In this document: positions 42,067 to 50,057 of the stretch, in pieces
Position numbering within the stretch: position 1 is the stretch's first letter
Layout of the letters: every line of letters starts with the position of its first letter
NCBI GenBank assembly: GCA_021731405.1
Contig: JAKFXN010000002.1
Coordinates: forward strand, 22,882 to 86,881
Direction: 5' to 3'
DNA from: Candidatus Parcubacteria bacterium
Lineage (GTDB): Bacteria; Patescibacteria; Paceibacteria; UBA9973; UBA918
DNA: 64,000 nt
Made by a program: the position numbers and the translations under genes
The notes under the pieces: model-generated
Seen by the model: the letters and a program-made list of their open reading frames with translations, nothing else
Database searches by the model: none
Told to the model about the DNA's origin: nothing

Positions 42067-42997
42067 GTCGCAACGACTTTGGCTTGGTGTTGCAGCAATA
42101 ATTATTGTTATTGGGCTCTTATTCCCGTGGTTTATTTCGGTGGTATCTTCTGTTGTTTTGTACCCATTTCATGCGACGTCCACTTGGATAAAAACTTCAG
42201 ATGGGATGTTTCCTCTCTATCTCCGTTCTCGTTCTGAGCTGGTGCGTGAAGTAGAAACGTTACGAACGGAACTTGCGACTACTGCCGGCACTCAGCTTTC
42301 TATTCGCCGCTTGATGGAAGAAAATATTCAGTTACGAGGTATGGCAAACGCCGCTTCAAGTGATGATGATACAAGGCTTGTGGCACGCGTTCTTGCTCGT
42401 CCAGGGCTTCTCTCATATGACTTGCTACAAATTGACCGGGGAAGTAGAGACGGGGTCAAGGTTGGGGCACCTGTCTACACCGGAGTTGACTCAGTATTAG
42501 GTATTGTGGTGCAGGTCTATGAGACCTACGCCTTTGTCGATTTGTTTACTTCTCCTGGCTTCGAGTCCACTGCGTTTATTTTTGGTCCTAATGTCTTTTC
42601 ACCTATCGAGGGTATTGGAGGCGGTGTAGCTCGAGTACGGCTTCCACAAGGGGTGTCTATTCGTGAAGGACAGTTAGTTATTTTGCCGGGCGTCTCAAGT
42701 GGCGTGTATGGTGAAATTGCTCGGGTTGAAAATGAGCCAACTCAGCCAGAGCAGTACGGATACATTACACCACCACTTGCAATCAATAATTTACTGTACG
42801 TGTCTGTTGGTCAAAATCCCGTTGAGGAAAGAAGCAATACCGAGATTGATGAAGCTTTGCGTGCTATGTTGCGCGAGTCTATGCGCCTCAGTACTACGAG
42901 CGTGATGTTACTCACTGCCTCAAGTACAGAGCCCTTTGAGCCCGAGATAGAAAATGAGACAACGGCTTCTTCTTCGTCTGAAACTGAAGTTCAATAA
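42014..42997 (+). CDS. mreC: rod-shape protein MreC
   Basis: The 327-residue protein has a short basic start, one membrane helix (about 25-50), a coiled coil (about 75-110), and the MreC beta domain (VARVLARPGLLSYDLLQIDRGSRDGV, then GVYGEIARVENEPTQPEQYGYI). It links MreB filaments to the wall-synthesis enzymes outside the membrane. Its start lies 53 nt inside mreB, in another frame. The C-terminal tail (EPFEPEIENETTASSSSE) is acidic and probably disordered. Confidence 0.93.
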   Translation: MKRYSSTTKANYHHTSRKSQRLWLGVAAIIIVIGLLFPWFISVVSSVVLYPFHATSTWIKTSDGMFPLYLRSRSELVREVETLRTELATTAGTQLSIRRLMEENIQLRGMANAASSDDDTRLVARVLARPGLLSYDLLQIDRGSRDGVKVGAPVYTGVDSVLGIVVQVYETYAFVDLFTSPGFESTAFIFGPNVFSPIEGIGGGVARVRLPQGVSIREGQLVILPGVSSGVYGEIARVENEPTQPEQYGYITPPLAINNLLYVSVGQNPVEERSNTEIDEALRAMLRESMRLSTTSVMLLTASSTEPFEPEIENETTASSSSETEVQ

Positions 42998-42998
42998 C

Positions 42999-43271
42999 AT
43001 GAAACAAGTTATTCAATTTTTTCTTATTTTTACTATCATCTGGTCGTGTACCGCGGGACTCTTTGCAGTCGCTATCCCGCTTGCGCTCGGATACATTTTC
43101 TATTTCAGAGGATTCGAGCTTATTTTTGTTGCGATTTTGATTGATGGCTACTACCAAGCGTTTTATTCTTTTCCAATCTTAAGTATTGGTACTATCATTG
43201 CGGTCTTTTTGATCGATTTTATCAAGCCTCAGTTATTGATGTATACTGGTCATAATGAGATGGTTTCGTAA
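42999..43271 (+). CDS. mreD: MreD-like small membrane protein
   Basis: From ATG 42999 the product has 90 residues with about three hydrophobic segments (5-30, 38-55, 60-80). MreD in other bacteria has about 160 residues and 4-6 spans, so this is a reduced form. The name rests mainly on position between mreC and the PBP2 gene. It starts 1 nt after the mreC stop and overlaps the PBP2 gene by 17 nt. Confidence 0.7.
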   Translation: MKQVIQFFLIFTIIWSCTAGLFAVAIPLALGYIFYFRGFELIFVAILIDGYYQAFYSFPILSIGTIIAVFLIDFIKPQLLMYTGHNEMVS

Positions 43272-44946
43272 AAAATACCGACCCACTGTTGAGCTTGATG
43301 AAGTACTTTTGGATTCTTCAAATATTCCCGCGTTCAACCAAGCCCGGTTGGAAGGAAAGCGCGAACTACCAATCCCAGCTCGGACAGTGGTTTTAGTAGG
43401 AAGTTTTTCTATACTACTAGCAGTAGTATTTTTTGGTAAGATTTTTTCCCTTCAGGTTAGTGAAGGGGCACATTACCGTGAGATATCAGAAAGCAATAGC
43501 GTAGATAAGGCAGTCATTATTGCTGAACGGGGAGTTATCTATGACCGAAATGGTGAGCTCATAGTCTGGAATGAAGTTGATGAACGGAAGATCCATGATT
43601 TTCCTATTCGTGCTTATACCGACCGCTTAGGGCTTGGGCAAGTACTGGGCTATGTGAGTTATCCAAAAAAAGATAGTCGAGGATTTTATTTTAGAACAGA
43701 GTATTTAGGAAGAAACGGAGTTGAGGCCGCGTATGATGAAACACTTCGCGGTACAAACGGAAGTAAGATTGTGGTGGTTGATGCACATCAAGACACGGTG
43801 GGTGAGCATGCCATCTCCAGTGCAGTGGAGGGCGGTGCTATCACACTCTCAATCGATGCTGGTTTGTCTGAAGCTATGTACCAGATTATCTCCACCTCGA
43901 CGGTTGAGGCCGGTTTCCGTAGTGGAGCAGGAGCAATTATGGACATCTACACGGGCGAACTCATCGCTATGACCAGTTTCCCATCTTATGATCCTGAAGT
44001 GATGGCTGATGGACATGAAGTAGATACTATTGAGTCGTACAACGTTGATGACCGGTTGCCATTTTTAAATAAAGTAATAAGTGGTGCCTATACCCCAGGA
44101 TCTATCGTAAAACCATTTGTGGCGTATGGAGCGTTGGCAGAAGACATCATTGATCCCATGAAGCAGATTGTCAGTACTGGAGAGATAGTGATTCCAAACC
44201 CATACAATCCAAGTAACCCTTCACGCTTTACCGACTGGCGCGCACACGGCGTCATGACCATGCGCGAAGCAATTGCATTTTCTTCTAACGTTTACTTCTA
44301 CATCATAGGTGGAGGGTTTGGCGATCAGAAAGGTCTTGGTATTACCAAGATGGCAGAGTACTACCGTCTCTTTGGTCTTGGTTCAACAACGGGTATCAAT
44401 ATCGCTCAAGAGCAAGCAGGTGTAGTACCTGACCCAGCTTGGAAACAAGAAGTCTTTAATGATGATTGGCGACTCGGCGACACCTACTTCACTGCTATCG
44501 GCCAGTTTGGCTTTCTAACTACACCAATCCAGATGCTTCGTGCGTATAGTGCACTAGCAAACGGCGGCATGTTAGTAGAGCCACACGTCATAAAAGACAA
44601 ACAAGGTTCAGTCACAAATATCGCGCTCAATAAAGAGTATCTAAAAATTATTCATGAAGGTATGCGTAAGACGGTAAACTTCGATGGCGGTACCGCGAGA
44701 GCCTTTGATAGAAAAGACGTGGCTATCGCGGCTAAGTCTGGTACAGCTGAAGTGGGGGCAGGGAATGCCTACGTAAACTCTTGGGCAGCGGGATTTTTCC
44801 CTTATGAGGAGCCGCGCTACGCCTTTATTTTGATGATGGATAAGGCGCCAAGAAGCAATGCTTTAGGGGCTACTAGAATCATGGGGGATGTTGTCGAATG
44901 GATGTCGAAGAACCGTCCCGAGTATCTTGGCATAGAGCCACAGTAG
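43255..44946 (+). CDS. mrdA: penicillin-binding protein 2 (elongation transpeptidase)
   Basis: The 563-residue protein has an N-terminal anchor (about 42-64), a dimerisation-like domain beginning RGVIYDRNGELIVWN, and a transpeptidase domain with catalytic Ser283 and Lys286 (SIVK), SSN at 343-345, and KSGTAE from Lys494. It cross-links peptidoglycan during elongation. The gene follows mreB-mreC-mreD directly, the normal partner set, although RodA is not in this window. Confidence 0.95.
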   Translation: MRWFRKKYRPTVELDEVLLDSSNIPAFNQARLEGKRELPIPARTVVLVGSFSILLAVVFFGKIFSLQVSEGAHYREISESNSVDKAVIIAERGVIYDRNGELIVWNEVDERKIHDFPIRAYTDRLGLGQVLGYVSYPKKDSRGFYFRTEYLGRNGVEAAYDETLRGTNGSKIVVVDAHQDTVGEHAISSAVEGGAITLSIDAGLSEAMYQIISTSTVEAGFRSGAGAIMDIYTGELIAMTSFPSYDPEVMADGHEVDTIESYNVDDRLPFLNKVISGAYTPGSIVKPFVAYGALAEDIIDPMKQIVSTGEIVIPNPYNPSNPSRFTDWRAHGVMTMREAIAFSSNVYFYIIGGGFGDQKGLGITKMAEYYRLFGLGSTTGINIAQEQAGVVPDPAWKQEVFNDDWRLGDTYFTAIGQFGFLTTPIQMLRAYSALANGGMLVEPHVIKDKQGSVTNIALNKEYLKIIHEGMRKTVNFDGGTARAFDRKDVAIAAKSGTAEVGAGNAYVNSWAAGFFPYEEPRYAFILMMDKAPRSNALGATRIMGDVVEWMSKNRPEYLGIEPQ

Positions 44947-44949
44947 GCC

Positions 44950-44992
44950 GTCAAATCAAAAAATTTGACCTGCTCTAGTAAGTGCGTATAAT
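44950..44992 (+). promoter_or_regulatory. greA promoter with overlapping palindrome
   Basis: TTGACC (44965-44970) and TATAAT (44987-44992) are 16 nt apart. A palindrome gtcaaat-n6-atttgac (44950-44969) overlaps the -35 and may serve as an operator or as a weak terminator of the mre operon. Confidence 0.65.
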
Positions 44993-45011
44993 TGGGTAAA
45001 TTTTATTGCAT

Positions 45012-45482
45012 ATGAATGACATACAAGCTTTTTTAACCGCCGAAAAATTTGACGAACTAAAGAAGGAGCTAGATCATCTAAAAACTGTCCGTCGAAAAGA
45101 AGTCGCCGAATCTCTTGAATACGCACGAAGTCTAGGAGACCTCTCTGAAAACGCCGAGTACCAAGAAGCTCGTGACATGCAGGCAGCAATTGAAGAGAGA
45201 ATCGGTTACCTCGAAAAGACAATCAAAGAAGCAAAGATTGTTGCTCATGAAAAGAAAGGGGGAGTGATTGGTCTCAGTTCTATTGTTACTATCCAAAAGG
45301 ATAAGGAGAAGGATGATCGAACTTACACTATTGTTGGTTCAGACGAAGCAAACATCCACGAACGAAAACTTTCATACCTTTCACCACTCGGTGAGGCACT
45401 AATGGGAAAGACTAAGGGGGACGAGTTTATGTTTGAGACCCCAGCTGGCAAACAGAAGTATAAAGTTCTAAAGGTAGAGTAA
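45012..45482 (+). CDS. greA: transcription elongation factor GreA
   Basis: From ATG 45012 the product has 156 residues, the normal size. The N-terminal coiled coil carries the family segment SLGDLSENAEYQEARDMQ with the acidic tip that reaches the RNA polymerase active site. The C-terminal FKBP-like domain ends ISPLG-type (SYLSPLGEALMGKTKGDEF). It rescues backtracked polymerase by stimulating transcript cleavage. It is a single gene with its own promoter. Confidence 0.96.
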   Translation: MNDIQAFLTAEKFDELKKELDHLKTVRRKEVAESLEYARSLGDLSENAEYQEARDMQAAIEERIGYLEKTIKEAKIVAHEKKGGVIGLSSIVTIQKDKEKDDRTYTIVGSDEANIHERKLSYLSPLGEALMGKTKGDEFMFETPAGKQKYKVLKVE

Positions 45483-45617
45483 AGCTTCCAAAATTGGACA
45501 AATTTCTTTGTCACACTGCGTAAAGTGGCTCTCATCGTACGATAAGTACGACTCGCACCACCTCACTGGTGTTCCTCGAAATTTTCACAATTTTGAAACC
45601 TTTAAAACTGACCAATT

Positions 45618-45655
45618 AAAACCGCCATGTCTTGTGCTTGGTGGTTTTGTTTTAT
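45618..45655 (+). terminator. terminator of greA
   Basis: The stem aaaaccgcca/tggtggtttt (one G-U) has an 11-nt loop and a T-rich tail. Confidence 0.7.
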
Positions 45656-45693
45656 GTGTCCTCGCAAGCACTACAACCTTCAGAGTAAAGTGC

Positions 45694-45725
45694 ATATTTA
45701 TGTATCATTAATGATACATAAATAT
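45694..45725. repeat. perfect 32-bp palindrome
   Basis: Sixteen bases (atatttatgtatcatt) are followed immediately by their exact reverse complement, with no spacer, then a T-run. With no loop, RNA hairpin folding would need to open the centre, so a DNA site for a dimeric protein or a cruciform is as likely as a terminator. Confidence 0.75.
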
Positions 45726-45788
45726 TTTTTTCATTCATTTTACTTATATAATTGCAAGTTTTTAAAAGGTCACCCATATGCGGAGCTT

Positions 45789-45817
45789 TTGCGTTTAGGC
45801 ATATTACACGCTATCAT
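45789..45817 (+). promoter_or_regulatory. promoter of lysS
   Basis: TTGCGT and TATCAT are separated by 17 nt, and the -10 ends 9 nt before ATG 45827. This supports that start and a near-leaderless transcript. Confidence 0.65.
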
Positions 45818-45826
45818 AGCTTCATT

Positions 45827-47287
45827 ATGTCAGGACTTGATGAGGTACGCGCAGAGCGCATAAAGAAGCTGCAGATACTAAAAGATAAAGGAATCAATCC
45901 GTACCTCGCGACGGTAAACCGCACCCATGAAATAGGCACTGCGCTCAGCTCTTTTGCTGAACTTGAAGCGACTGCAACACTTGTGACTATTGTTGGTCGA
46001 GTGATGGTGGTTCGGGGGCAGGGCGCAATTATGTTTGTGGTTCTCAAAGATGCCTCAGGTACTCTTCAGGCTGTCTTCAAAGAAGATGCTATTGATGCAG
46101 AAGCGTTTACTCTATTTAAAGATGTGGTTGATGGGGGAGACTTTATTGAAGTGACCGGTAAACTCTTTGTCACACAGCGTGGTGAAAACTCACTTTTGGT
46201 TGAAGCGTGGAAAATGGTGGCCAAGAGTCTGCTTCCACTCCCAGATAAATACCACGGACTTAAGGATGAAGAAGAACGATTCCGAAAACGATACCTCGAC
46301 CTCTTAGGGCACGATGAACTCCGTGAGATGTTTAAGCGCAAAGAAAAGTTCTGGGACGTCACACGTAACTACCTAAAAGCACAGGGCTTTACAGAAGTAG
46401 AGACACCAACGCTTGAACTCACCACCGGTGGAGCAGAAGCGCGACCGTTTTCTACGCACCACAACGATTTTGATATCGATGTGTATCTTCGTATCTCAAT
46501 TGGAGAGCTTTGGCAGAAGCGCCTCTTGGCCGCCGGCTTTGAAAAAATATTTGAAATTGGCCGAGCGTACCGCAACGAAGGCACCAGTCCAAACCACCTT
46601 CAAGAATTTACTAATCTTGAATTTTATCAAGCCTTTGCCAACTACGAAGATGGCATGCGTCTAGTGGAAAGTCTCTACCGTATGATTGCACAAGATGTCT
46701 ACGGCACTACTACCTTTACTCGTGGAGAACACACCTTCAACTTAGCTGATGAGTGGAAACGAATTGACTATGCCGGAGAGATTTTGGCTCAAACTGGTAT
46801 TGCACTCGCTACTGCCTCTGAAGATGAGATCAAAGCAAAGCTCACCGAGCTTGGAGTGAAGTACGAGGGAGACAACAAAGAGCGTCTTACTGATACTCTC
46901 TGGAAGTACTGCCGCAAAAATATCGCTGGTCCAGCTTTCCTTATCAATCATCCAAAGCTCGTCTCACCACTTGCCAAAGAAGTGGAAGGATATCCCGAAG
47001 CTACACAGCGCTTCCAACCAATCATCGCTGGTACCGAAGTAGGGAATGGTTACTCGGAGCTCAATGATCCACTTGAGCAGCAAGCTCGGTTTGATTTGCA
47101 GCAAGTACTTATCGAACGAGGAGATGCCGAAGCAATGATGCCTGACTTTGAGTTCGTGGAGATGCTTGAGCATGGTATGCCACCAGCTTGTGGTTTTGGT
47201 TTTGGTGAAAGACTATTTGCTATCTTAGAAGATAAACCAATCCGTGAGACCCAACTTTTCCCACTGATGCGCCCTAAGGTTGAATAA
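45827..47287 (+). CDS. lysS: lysyl-tRNA synthetase, class II
   Basis: From ATG 45827 the product has 486 residues, the usual size. The N-terminal OB-fold for anticodon binding spans about 30-145. Class II motifs follow: FRKRYLDLL, RNEGTSPNHLQEFTNLEFY (motif 2), and GFGFGERLFAIL (motif 3). The longer in-frame extension back to 45752 is rejected because it would cover the promoter. A strong terminator follows the stop. Confidence 0.97.
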   Translation: MSGLDEVRAERIKKLQILKDKGINPYLATVNRTHEIGTALSSFAELEATATLVTIVGRVMVVRGQGAIMFVVLKDASGTLQAVFKEDAIDAEAFTLFKDVVDGGDFIEVTGKLFVTQRGENSLLVEAWKMVAKSLLPLPDKYHGLKDEEERFRKRYLDLLGHDELREMFKRKEKFWDVTRNYLKAQGFTEVETPTLELTTGGAEARPFSTHHNDFDIDVYLRISIGELWQKRLLAAGFEKIFEIGRAYRNEGTSPNHLQEFTNLEFYQAFANYEDGMRLVESLYRMIAQDVYGTTTFTRGEHTFNLADEWKRIDYAGEILAQTGIALATASEDEIKAKLTELGVKYEGDNKERLTDTLWKYCRKNIAGPAFLINHPKLVSPLAKEVEGYPEATQRFQPIIAGTEVGNGYSELNDPLEQQARFDLQQVLIERGDAEAMMPDFEFVEMLEHGMPPACGFGFGERLFAILEDKPIRETQLFPLMRPKVE

Positions 47288-47288
47288 T

Positions 47289-47314
47289 AAAAAAGCCACC
47301 CTAGGGTGGCTTTT
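47289..47314 (+). terminator. terminator of lysS
   Basis: A nearly perfect palindromic stem aaaagccacccta/tagggtggctttt with flanking A and T runs may act in both directions. Confidence 0.9.
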
Positions 47315-47317
47315 GTT

Positions 47318-47341
47318 CCATCCTCTCTTCAGAGGATGGTT
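47318..47341 (-). terminator. hairpin at the end of the 266-residue gene
   Basis: The hairpin ccatcctct-cttc-agaggatgg covers the stop codon region of the minus-strand gene. The T-run is supplied by the next hairpin, so the two may act together. Confidence 0.5.
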
Positions 47342-48129
47342 GCGAAGGCAATTTTGCATTCGTAACCATGCTTTTTGTTAGGTACTAAACGTGGCACTGG
47401 ACTGTTTAAATCCAGTTCGACATGCCCGCTCCTCGAGCTGTTGAAAATCGTAAAGCCTGTGCTACTGAGCCGGATGTCTCTTTGGGAATTTTTATACAGT
47501 ATCCAAGAGGCAAGGTGTGGGTAGGTGATAAGACCATCAAGCTTACCCTGCATGAAATCATCGCTTGCTGATGATGGTTCAAATCGAGTACTGAGTACCA
47601 CTAGTGCTTTTGTACGAGCATAAGTGTCCTGTGAAAATCTCCACAAGTCTTTAGTCAGATCGTTGCCGTAGCTTGTGTAGTCACTCTTCAGTTCCTTGAG
47701 GGAGTTTGGTGTCATGTCTCCTCTTACTGAATTAGGGTAGTGTTCGTCAAGAAGTTTTTCAGCAAAGCGGTCGTCAGGTGTCCCCAGTTGAAACAACAAA
47801 GTACTTACTGGCACAACAGCCAAAATATCCAGTCCGCTACTGTAGAGATTGCAGTCAGCAATCTGCTGACTGCCATTCAGGTGAGGAGGGCTGATCCTCA
47901 GCCTGCGTTCCTCTTCGAGGAGGTTTGCTCGCATGTTTTTGGCTGAGTTAGCGTAGTACGTAACCAGTTGGTCGTTGAGTCTGTAAAGTGGCCCAAAGAC
48001 ATCTTCTGGTAAATATGGAAGCGTGTTCCCAAAACCAACGCCTTTAGGGAGAAAACAACGATTCCTCCAGAGTTTCGTTGTCACCTGTACTGCGTGCAAA
48101 GCTTGGTCGGCGGTGAATTCTATGTTCAT
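47329..48129 (-). CDS. 266-residue protein of unknown function with SD
   Basis: The start at 48129 is preceded by aaaggga 8 nt upstream. The protein is soluble, with no signal peptide or transmembrane helix, and I see no known motif. It is the longest unrecognised member of the SD-led gene group. It lies alone between the lysS terminator and a strong hairpin at 48244-48276. Its GC content is slightly higher than that of lysS. Confidence 0.7.
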   Translation of the reverse strand: MNIEFTADQALHAVQVTTKLWRNRCFLPKGVGFGNTLPYLPEDVFGPLYRLNDQLVTYYANSAKNMRANLLEEERRLRISPPHLNGSQQIADCNLYSSGLDILAVVPVSTLLFQLGTPDDRFAEKLLDEHYPNSVRGDMTPNSLKELKSDYTSYGNDLTKDLWRFSQDTYARTKALVVLSTRFEPSSASDDFMQGKLDGLITYPHLASWILYKNSQRDIRLSSTGFTIFNSSRSGHVELDLNSPVPRLVPNKKHGYECKIAFATIL

Positions 48130-48243
48130 GATGGTGTCCCTTTCAAGGAGTACCTAGGTTGTGAAAGAACGAGAAGAGCGGTGTAGTCAAAGTGACTGTA
48201 CCTCGCCAAACATATCAAATAGCAATGGGGAATACAAACATAT

Positions 48244-48276
48244 AAAAACCTAGCGCCTTGCGGCGCTAGGTTTTTA
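48244..48276. terminator. strong isolated hairpin before the mraZ promoter
   Basis: The stem aaaacctagcgcc/ggcgctaggttttt has a 4-nt loop and T-runs on both strands. No gene ends at it on the plus strand, so it either insulates the dcw promoter or terminates an unannotated short transcript. Confidence 0.75.
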
Positions 48277-48311
48277 ATATTGAGAGGGAATGTGTGTATA
48301 AGTGAAGCACG

Positions 48312-48357
48312 GTGGGTTGAAGTGGTATACAATGTAGGAGTGGTGGGAGATAGTGGA
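48312..48357 (+). promoter_or_regulatory. mraZ promoter with MraZ-box repeats
   Basis: GTGG[G/T/A] units occur at 48312, 48322, 48343 and 48353. Each pair is spaced by 10 bp, the known arrangement for MraZ binding. TATACAAT at 48326-48333 lies between the two pairs, so MraZ bound here would overlap RNA polymerase. This fits autoregulation of the dcw operon. Confidence 0.8.
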
Positions 48358-48391
48358 AAGTACGGCGAAAGTCGTATAGACTAATCAAGAC

Positions 48392-48826
48392 ATGTTAATC
48401 GGCGAATATAAGCATACGTTGGATCCCAAAAAACGGCTGTCCTTACCGTCAAAATGGCGTAAGGAACTTGGGAAAAAACTTGTAGTCACGAGAGGTCTTG
48501 ATAACTGTCTCTTTGTATATCCGCTCCGGGAGTGGGAAAAGATCACTGAAAAAATTGGTCAGCTCCCACTCGGACAGGCGGATACGAGAAGTTTCAATAG
48601 ATTCTTCTTATCAGGAGCAGTAGAGGCGGAGGTAGATTCGGTTGGACGTATTCTCGTGCCAGACTTTTTGAAAGATTTTGCATCTCTCGGTACCAATGTG
48701 GTACTCGCAGGAATTCACAATCGCATCGAAATTTGGGATGAGAACAAATGGACAGAGTATAAACGCAAGATTGAATCACAAGCTGATGCACTCGCAGAAA
48801 AGCTTGGAGAAATTGGCGTCCTATAA
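48392..48826 (+). CDS. mraZ: transcriptional regulator MraZ
   Basis: The 144-residue protein has the two AbrB-like swapped-hairpin repeats of MraZ: GEYKHTLDPKKRLSLPSKWR near the start and AEVDSVGRILVPDFLKDFA in the second half, each with the conserved DxxGR/K-type turn. It forms ring-shaped oligomers that bind the GTGG repeats upstream, so it probably controls the dcw operon it heads. The start follows the promoter by about 58 nt, without SD. Confidence 0.96.
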   Translation: MLIGEYKHTLDPKKRLSLPSKWRKELGKKLVVTRGLDNCLFVYPLREWEKITEKIGQLPLGQADTRSFNRFFLSGAVEAEVDSVGRILVPDFLKDFASLGTNVVLAGIHNRIEIWDENKWTEYKRKIESQADALAEKLGEIGVL

Positions 48827-48836
48827 CTCATCTACC

Positions 48837-49733
48837 ATGAAGCACATCACAGTACTAAAAGAGACGGCGGTTGAAACGCTCGCTCTTAAACCAAACAGTA
48901 TCGTAGTTGACGCTACATACGGTGCAGGCGGACATGCAGAGCGTATCTACAGTCTCTTAAGCAACAAGGGAACATATATCGGCATCGATGCTGATAAGAC
49001 CGCACTAGAGCAAAGTTCATTGTCGAGCATGAAGGATGGTCCAAAAGTCCACCTCATTAATGACAATTTTCAAAACCTATCGGAGATCATTGGTTCTTTA
49101 CATATAAAACAAGTTGACGCGATCTTGGCAGACTTGGGTTGGCGCACAGATCAGTTCACGGATGGTGGTAAGGGGTTTAGTTTCTCGGCTGATGAACCAC
49201 TCCTTATGACCTACGGTGACCCTGAGACGTACCCCTTCACTGCTTATGACATTGTTAATTCTTGGGATGAAGAAAATATTGCTGACATCATTTACGGGTA
49301 CGCAGAAGAGCGTCACTCAAGAAGGATAGCTAAAGCAATTGTGGAGGCTCGCAGACGAGCCAAAATCCTAACCGCCGCTGACTTGGCTAAAGTCATCGAA
49401 GGTTCAGTCCCTGGCTTCTACAAGAATGGCAAAATCAACCCCGCGACAAAAACTTTTCAAGCATTGCGAATCGCAGTGAATGACGAACTTGGTACGCTTG
49501 AGCGTTTCATCAGTGCAGCCCTCTCTCTACTTGCACCAGGTGGACGACTCGCTATCATCACGTTTCATAGTCTTGAAGACCGAGTTGTAAAGCTTCGCTT
49601 TAGGGACGCAGCTAAGACAGATGATTTTAGACTCATCATCAAGAAGCCTCTTACAGCAACTAGAGAAGAATTATTAGAAAACCCTCGCGCTCGGAGTGCC
49701 AAACTCAGAGTCATCGAAAAAAACATAGAGTAA
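48837..49733 (+). CDS. rsmH: 16S rRNA (cytosine(1402)-N4)-methyltransferase
   Basis: From ATG 48837 the product has 298 residues. It has the family start HITVLKETAV, the SAM-binding loop VVDATYGAGGHAERI, the segment ADLGWRTDQF (family DLGVSSxQ), and the C-terminal RIAVNDELGTLERFI with FHSLEDRVVK. It methylates C1402 in the ribosomal P site. It follows mraZ by 10 nt, the standard dcw order. A longer in-frame extension runs into mraZ and is rejected. Confidence 0.96.
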   Translation: MKHITVLKETAVETLALKPNSIVVDATYGAGGHAERIYSLLSNKGTYIGIDADKTALEQSSLSSMKDGPKVHLINDNFQNLSEIIGSLHIKQVDAILADLGWRTDQFTDGGKGFSFSADEPLLMTYGDPETYPFTAYDIVNSWDEENIADIIYGYAEERHSRRIAKAIVEARRRAKILTAADLAKVIEGSVPGFYKNGKINPATKTFQALRIAVNDELGTLERFISAALSLLAPGGRLAIITFHSLEDRVVKLRFRDAAKTDDFRLIIKKPLTATREELLENPRARSAKLRVIEKNIE

Positions 49734-49739
49734 ACAATT

Positions 49740-50051
49740 ATGAAACTGAAGCCCCTCCACTTCAACAATAACCTCATCACAACTGTCTGTATCGGACTAC
49801 TCATTTTTGGCGTAGTGGCGTATATCTACTTTTTAAGTTTATCTGTAGTCCATGTAGTGATGCGAAAGGAGGCAACAGCCCAGATAGGCCAGCTTCGTTC
49901 TGACATTGCGTACCTAGAGGCTTCATATATTGAAGCAAAGCACCAGATTAGTGCGAGAGTTGCTAGTTTAGACGGCTTTAATCAAAATCAACGTAAAGTG
50001 TTTATCAGTAAAGAAGAGCAGAGTTTGGTACTCCGCGGCACTGCTGAATAA
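49740..50051 (+). CDS. ftsL: FtsL-like small bitopic membrane protein
   Basis: The 103-residue protein has a short basic cytoplasmic start, one membrane helix (about 13-37), and an exterior coiled coil (about 42-80; AQIGQLRSDIAYLEASYIEAK). Size, topology and the position between rsmH and ftsI fit FtsL, whose sequence is poorly conserved, so the name rests on context. FtsL links FtsQ/FtsB to FtsW-FtsI in the divisome. Confidence 0.75.
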   Translation: MKLKPLHFNNNLITTVCIGLLIFGVVAYIYFLSLSVVHVVMRKEATAQIGQLRSDIAYLEASYIEAKHQISARVASLDGFNQNQRKVFISKEEQSLVLRGTAE

Positions 50052-50057
50052 ACCAGT

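Larger units (their letters stand above)
45483..45826. other. 344-nt non-coding region between greA and lysS
   Basis: No convincing gene is seen. It holds a local inverted repeat tcgtac/gtacga (about 45536-45552) with outer gtgg/ccac pairing, a late terminator-like hairpin (45618-45655), a perfect 32-bp palindrome (45694-45725), and the lysS promoter (45789-45817). The long distance from the greA stop to the terminator leaves a roughly 130-nt structured trailer. Confidence 0.6.

Noticed and set aside
48126..48332. Short minus-strand open frame upstream of the 266-residue gene
   Set aside because: It runs through the isolated hairpin at 48244-48276, has no start signal, and overlaps the likely promoter.
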